Shown here: piece by piece, positions 60,564 through 64,000 of the stretch
How the letters are laid out: each line of letters opens with the position of its first letter
How positions within the stretch are numbered: the first letter of the stretch is position 1
DNA from: Lutimaribacter pacificus
Lineage (GTDB): Bacteria; Pseudomonadota; Alphaproteobacteria; Rhodobacterales; Rhodobacteraceae
Length of the DNA stretch: 64,000 nucleotides
Assembly (NCBI RefSeq): GCF_900142185.1
Contig: NZ_FQZZ01000002.1
Location: 494,229-558,228, forward strand
Direction of reading: 5' to 3'
Position numbers and translations under genes: made by a program
The notes under the pieces: generated by a model
Database searches by the model: none
Seen by the model: only the letters and a program-made list of their open reading frames with translations
What the model was told of the DNA's origin: nothing

Positions 60564-61682
60564 ATGCGCGGGCAGGGCACCTTTTTCGACGGGGAAACTG
60601 CCGGGCGGCACCGGGTCGAGGTGGCGCTGTCGCAGGACCGGCAGGCGCTGACGATCTCGGGCCTGACATTACCTGCTGACCTGCACTGGCCGCTGGCCGA
60701 CCTGCGCGCGCTGTCGGACCATGCGCAGGACGGGCAGCTTGTCGTGACCCGGCACATGATCACCGGCGACGAGGCCCCGCGCGACCCCGCACGGCTGGTC
60801 CTGCGCGATCCCGCGCTGGTGGGCTGGCTGCTTGAAACCCGGCCCTCGCTGCGCAAAAGCGACCTGCATCCGGGCACCGGGCGGCACATCCTGCGCAAGG
60901 CGGCGCTGGCGGTCGGGGCCATCGCGCTGATGCTGCTGGTCATCCTGCCGGCCATGGCCGGCACGCTGGCGCGGCTGATCCCGATGGAAGCCGAGATACG
61001 CTTCGGCCGCGCGGTCACCGCGCAGATGGAGCGGTTCCTGGGCGCGTCGGAACCGGGCGCGCTGCTGTGCGACGGGGATGCGGGGCAGGCGGCGCTGGAC
61101 AGGATGCTGACCCGCCTGACCGACGGGCAGGACATCGGCTACGACCTGGATATCCGGGTGTTCGACCACCCGATGCTGAACGCCTTTGCCGCGCCGGGCG
61201 GGCACGTGGTGCTGGTGCGCGGGCTGATCGACAAGGCCGAAACCCCCGAAGCGGTCGCCGCCGTGATCGCGCACGAGATCGGGCATGTGGTGAACCGCGA
61301 TCCCACCCGCAACGCGCTGCGGGTCGCGGGCTCGGCCGGAATCCTGTCGCTGCTCCTGGGCGATGTGGCGGGCGGCGCGGTCCTGGTCGCGGTGGGTGAC
61401 CGGCTGCTCAACAGCGCCTACTCGCGCGAGGCTGAACGCAATGCCGACGCCTACGCGCTGCGGATGCTGAACGCGGCGGGCATCAGCTCCGAGGGGTTCG
61501 GCGATTTCTTCGACCGGCTGGCCGGGGCCGAGGCTGGCCCCGCGCTGCCCGAATATCTGTCCACCCATCCGTTAAGCGCCGAGCGCGCCGAACAGGCGCG
61601 CCGGAACGCTGCCGGGCGCAATACGGCCGGGCCGGTCCTGTCGGTGGCGGAGTGGCGGGCGCTCAGGCGGATCTGCGACTGA
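60564..61682 (+). CDS. M48-family zinc metallopeptidase
   Basis: A 372-residue membrane-linked peptidase. A membrane helix is at about 111-133, and the zinc motif HEIGH at 237-241 with a downstream glutamate in SREAERNADAYAL. The STHPLSAERAEQ end motif is typical. M48 proteins (HtpX, LoiP, BepA) control membrane and outer-membrane protein quality. Pairing with DUF898 suggests a joint membrane role. Its last 20 bases overlap the convergent P450 gene. Confidence 0.92.
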   Translation: MRGQGTFFDGETAGRHRVEVALSQDRQALTISGLTLPADLHWPLADLRALSDHAQDGQLVVTRHMITGDEAPRDPARLVLRDPALVGWLLETRPSLRKSDLHPGTGRHILRKAALAVGAIALMLLVILPAMAGTLARLIPMEAEIRFGRAVTAQMERFLGASEPGALLCDGDAGQAALDRMLTRLTDGQDIGYDLDIRVFDHPMLNAFAAPGGHVVLVRGLIDKAETPEAVAAVIAHEIGHVVNRDPTRNALRVAGSAGILSLLLGDVAGGAVLVAVGDRLLNSAYSREAERNADAYALRMLNAAGISSEGFGDFFDRLAGAEAGPALPEYLSTHPLSAERAEQARRNAAGRNTAGPVLSVAEWRALRRICD

Positions 61683-63054
61683 CCGGGCCATCGCCCGCGA
61701 CCGGCTCGGCCGTCAGCCATACGCCGCCTTCGGGGCGCAGGGTCAGGATCATCACGGGTTTCGGTGCCTTTCCCGGCACGGGGGCAAAGCGATAGCGCGC
61801 CAGCAGCGTGGCCAGGACGATCACCGCCTCCTGCAGCGCGAAAGAGGCCCCGATGCAGATGCGCGGCCCGTCGCCGAAGGGCAGGTAGGCATAGCGCGGG
61901 ATCGCCTTGCGGTCGGCAAAACGGTCGGGCCGGAACGCGTCGGCATCCTCCCACAGCACGCGGTTGCGGTGCAGCGCGTAGATCGGGATCATCACGATAT
62001 CGCCCGGCCGCACCTCGCGCCCGCACAGCGTGTCGGGCTTTTGCGCGCTGCGGCTGATGATGCCCGCGGGCGGGTAAAGCCGCAGCGCCTCGTCCACGAT
62101 CTGCCGCACGAAGGGCAGGTTCGCCACATCCTCGCCGGTCGCCGCGCGGTCGCCCAGAACCGCGCGCGCCTCGGTGCGGGCGCGATCCTGCACGCCCTGG
62201 TCGAAAGCGCAGAGATAGAGCGACCAGGCCAGGGTCAGGGCGGTGGTCTCGTGCCCGGCGACGATGAAGGTCAGCAGGTTGTCGCGCAACTCGCCGGTAT
62301 CCATCCGGCGTTTCGTTTCGGGGTCTTCGCCGTCGAGCAGCAGATCCAGCAGGTCGGGCACACCGTCGCGGCGGGCGTCGCGCCGGTTGTCGATCGCGCG
62401 ATCGGCAACCGACTTCATCTCGCGCAGCGCCGCGCCCGACATGATCCGGCCAGGGCGCGGCACCCAGTCGGGAAAGCCCAGCACGTCGAACAGGCTGACC
62501 TTGCCCGCCTCGGCGATATAGGCGTCGATGGCGCGATGCACCGCGTCGCGGTCGAACCCGCCATCGCCGGAAAAGGTCACGTCGGATATCACGTCGAAGG
62601 TGGCGCGCACCATCTCGTCGGCCATGTTCACCGCGCGCGGCCCCGCGCCTGCCACGCGGTCGCAGGCGGCCTCGGCCGCGCGGGTCATGATCGGGGCCAG
62701 GTTCATCACGTTGCGGTGCGAAAAGACCGGCGCCGCCGCCCGGCGCTGCCAGCGCCAATGCGCGCCCTCGGCGATGAACAGCGACTCGCCGATGGCGGGG
62801 CGCAGCAGGTTCTTGGTGACGTCGGATTTCGGGTAATCGTCCAGCCGCTCCAGCAGGATGCGGCGGATCGCGTCCGGGTCCATCACCATGTGCCAGCGTT
62901 TGCCGGTCTTGCCCGAAACCATCGGCTGGCGCGTGGCGATGTCGGGGATGATCGACAGCACGTTCTGCCGCGCGGCGTTCAGGCTTTTCAGGATGCCCCA
63001 GGGTTCGGTGACCAGGGGCACACGGACGGGAAGGGTGTCTTGCGGCATCGGCAT
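61663..63054 (-). CDS. Cytochrome P450
   Basis: A 463-residue P450 without membrane anchor. The I-helix oxygen-binding motif AGHETTALTLAWSL, the K-helix ExxR in DEALRLYPPAG, the PERF-type FRPDRF and the heme loop FGDGPRICIGASFAL (Cys ligand) are all present. The sequence resembles the bacterial long P450 group related to fatty-acid or carotenoid hydroxylases; no redox partner is nearby. The ATG at 63054 has AGGAG five bases before it. Confidence 0.93.
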   Translation of the reverse strand: MPMPQDTLPVRVPLVTEPWGILKSLNAARQNVLSIIPDIATRQPMVSGKTGKRWHMVMDPDAIRRILLERLDDYPKSDVTKNLLRPAIGESLFIAEGAHWRWQRRAAAPVFSHRNVMNLAPIMTRAAEAACDRVAGAGPRAVNMADEMVRATFDVISDVTFSGDGGFDRDAVHRAIDAYIAEAGKVSLFDVLGFPDWVPRPGRIMSGAALREMKSVADRAIDNRRDARRDGVPDLLDLLLDGEDPETKRRMDTGELRDNLLTFIVAGHETTALTLAWSLYLCAFDQGVQDRARTEARAVLGDRAATGEDVANLPFVRQIVDEALRLYPPAGIISRSAQKPDTLCGREVRPGDIVMIPIYALHRNRVLWEDADAFRPDRFADRKAIPRYAYLPFGDGPRICIGASFALQEAVIVLATLLARYRFAPVPGKAPKPVMILTLRPEGGVWLTAEPVAGDGPVSRRSA

Positions 63055-63178
63055 GTAACTCCTGCCTGCCAATCTAGGCCGAGCGGGCGCGACAGACAAA
63101 CCGATCCGTGCCGATTGCACCGGCGGGGCGGCTGGGCTATTCGGGGAAGGCTGCGCTTTTCCTGGGGGATGCTTTCGG

Positions 63179-63799
63179 ATGATCAGACTTCTTGCACTTA
63201 TCGCGGGGCTTTTCGCGCTGACGGCCTGCACCAGTGCCAACGATCTGAAGAACCCGCCGGTGGACCTGGGGGATTTCAAGCTCAGCCACCGGGTCGTGGT
63301 GGCGCCCAACCTGACCAAGGGCCCGATGTCGCGCGAGGCGACCAAGGACGAATGGGAAGCCGCGATGCTCGACGCGATCGGCGAACGCTTCGACCGCTAC
63401 GATGGCGACAGGCTCTATCACTTCGGCGTTTCGGTCGAGGGCTACGTGCTGGCGCAGCCGGGCATCCCGGTCGTGCTGAACCCCAAGTCGATCCTGATCT
63501 TCAACGTCACCGTCTGGGACGATGCGGCGGGCAAGAAGCTGAACGAGGAACCCGAACAGATCACCGTGTTCGAAAGCTTCTCGGGCGAGACACTTCTCAG
63601 CTCGGGCCTGACCCAGTCGAAAGAAGAGCAGCTGACAAACCTCAGCCGCAATGCCGCCAAGCAGATCCAGAATTACCTTGTGCGGATGCGGCGCGAAAAG
63701 GGCTGGTTCGGCGATGCGCCGGCAAGGGCCCCGGAACCCCCGGCCGAAGACGTGCCCGAACTGGCCGCCGCCGCGCTGCCCGCACCCGAGGCCGAATAG
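63179..63799 (+). CDS. Putative lipoprotein
   Basis: A 206-residue lipoprotein (LTAC lipobox, Cys17). The mature part contains KLSHRVVVAPNLTKGPMSREA and YHFGVSVEGYVLAQPGIPVV, conserved in Rhodobacteraceae proteins of unknown function, and ends in a Pro/Ala/Glu-rich tail. No enzymatic motif. It is a single gene just before tuf. Confidence 0.8.
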   Translation: MIRLLALIAGLFALTACTSANDLKNPPVDLGDFKLSHRVVVAPNLTKGPMSREATKDEWEAAMLDAIGERFDRYDGDRLYHFGVSVEGYVLAQPGIPVVLNPKSILIFNVTVWDDAAGKKLNEEPEQITVFESFSGETLLSSGLTQSKEEQLTNLSRNAAKQIQNYLVRMRREKGWFGDAPARAPEPPAEDVPELAAAALPAPEAE

Positions 63800-63819
63800 G
63801 CCGCTGCGTCCATAGGTGC

Positions 63820-63848
63820 TTGATTTTCCCTGTCCAAGCAAATAAATG
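63820..63848 (+). promoter_or_regulatory. Promoter of tuf
   Basis: TTGATT (63820-63825), a 17-base spacer and TAAATG (63843-63848) form a good sigma70-type promoter, about 57 bases before the tuf ATG. Confidence 0.6.
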
Positions 63849-63863
63849 GCGCGCGGAGTATGA

Positions 63864-64000
<137 letters not shown>

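Noticed and set aside
56849..61135. A 1428-codon open frame antisense to parC, DUF898 and M48
   Set aside because: Same cause: it shadows well-recognised genes.

Overview
The window looks like a chromosomal segment from a GC-rich alphaproteobacterium of the Rhodobacteraceae (Roseobacter-type). The evidence is a stand-alone F1 operon atpHAGDC without F0 genes, a CIRCE-controlled groESL, a class A RNase P RNA, an OmpA/MotB-type envelope protein, and many small proteins typical of that family. Genes are densely packed. Start/stop overlaps (TGATG or ATGA) couple clpA-M23 peptidase, ribF-ycgN-ltaE, the isomerase-hydrolase pair, lipase-phnM and etfBA. Four convergent pairs overlap at their 3' ends. 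I see no rRNA, tRNA, insertion sequence, prophage or CRISPR array.

Layout. 1-5.8 kb: envelope OmpA-like protein (partial), M23 peptidase, clpA, gloB and a methyltransferase. 5.8-11 kb: the F1-ATPase operon with promoter and terminator. 11-19.2 kb: H-type lectin, prs, a DsbA-fold isomerase with a hydrolase, a ribF operon, and small metabolic genes (MaoC, HAD, VOC). 19.2-23.5 kb: a dispersed repeat, Mn-pyrophosphatase, a DUF2161 nuclease-like protein, a TraB/GumN protein, and a less GC-rich nucleotidyltransferase gene with two dyad sites at its start. 23.5-29.4 kb: groESL, DMT exporter, NUDIX, secreted lipase, phnM and hsp20. 29.4-35.6 kb: one minus-strand cluster of a 27-residue membrane peptide, XpaC, TelA, DUF2927 lipoprotein, SPFH-GYF protein, zinc-ribbon membrane protein and nitroreductase. 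35.7-42.4 kb: rluB, tadA, DsrE, UPF0173 hydrolase, ceramidase, gatCA, excalibur lipoprotein and a cell-wall amidase. 42.4-48.9 kb: rnpB, a second copy of the dispersed repeat, DUF533, rpmG, Bax-inhibitor-1, DUF1127, LysR, quinone oxidoreductase, XRE regulator and hisN. 49-56.7 kb: 8-oxoguanine deaminase, hydroxybutyryl-CoA dehydrogenase, DUF6473, etfAB, a perfect 90-bp tandem repeat, a cobalamin adenosyltransferase, SDR and SH3 proteins. 56.8-64 kb: parC, DUF898-M48 pair, cytochrome P450, a lipoprotein and the start of tuf.

Most of the segment is core housekeeping: energy (ATP synthase, ETF), proteostasis (ClpA, GroESL, Hsp20), translation (GatCA, TadA, RluB, L33, RNase P, EF-Tu) and envelope upkeep. 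The least explained parts are the XpaC/TelA/SPFH/zinc-ribbon cluster, the nucleotidyltransferase with its paired dyads, the two families of structured repeats, an amidase gene that seems to lack a standard start codon, and a CRP/FNR-type palindrome in front of hsp20.
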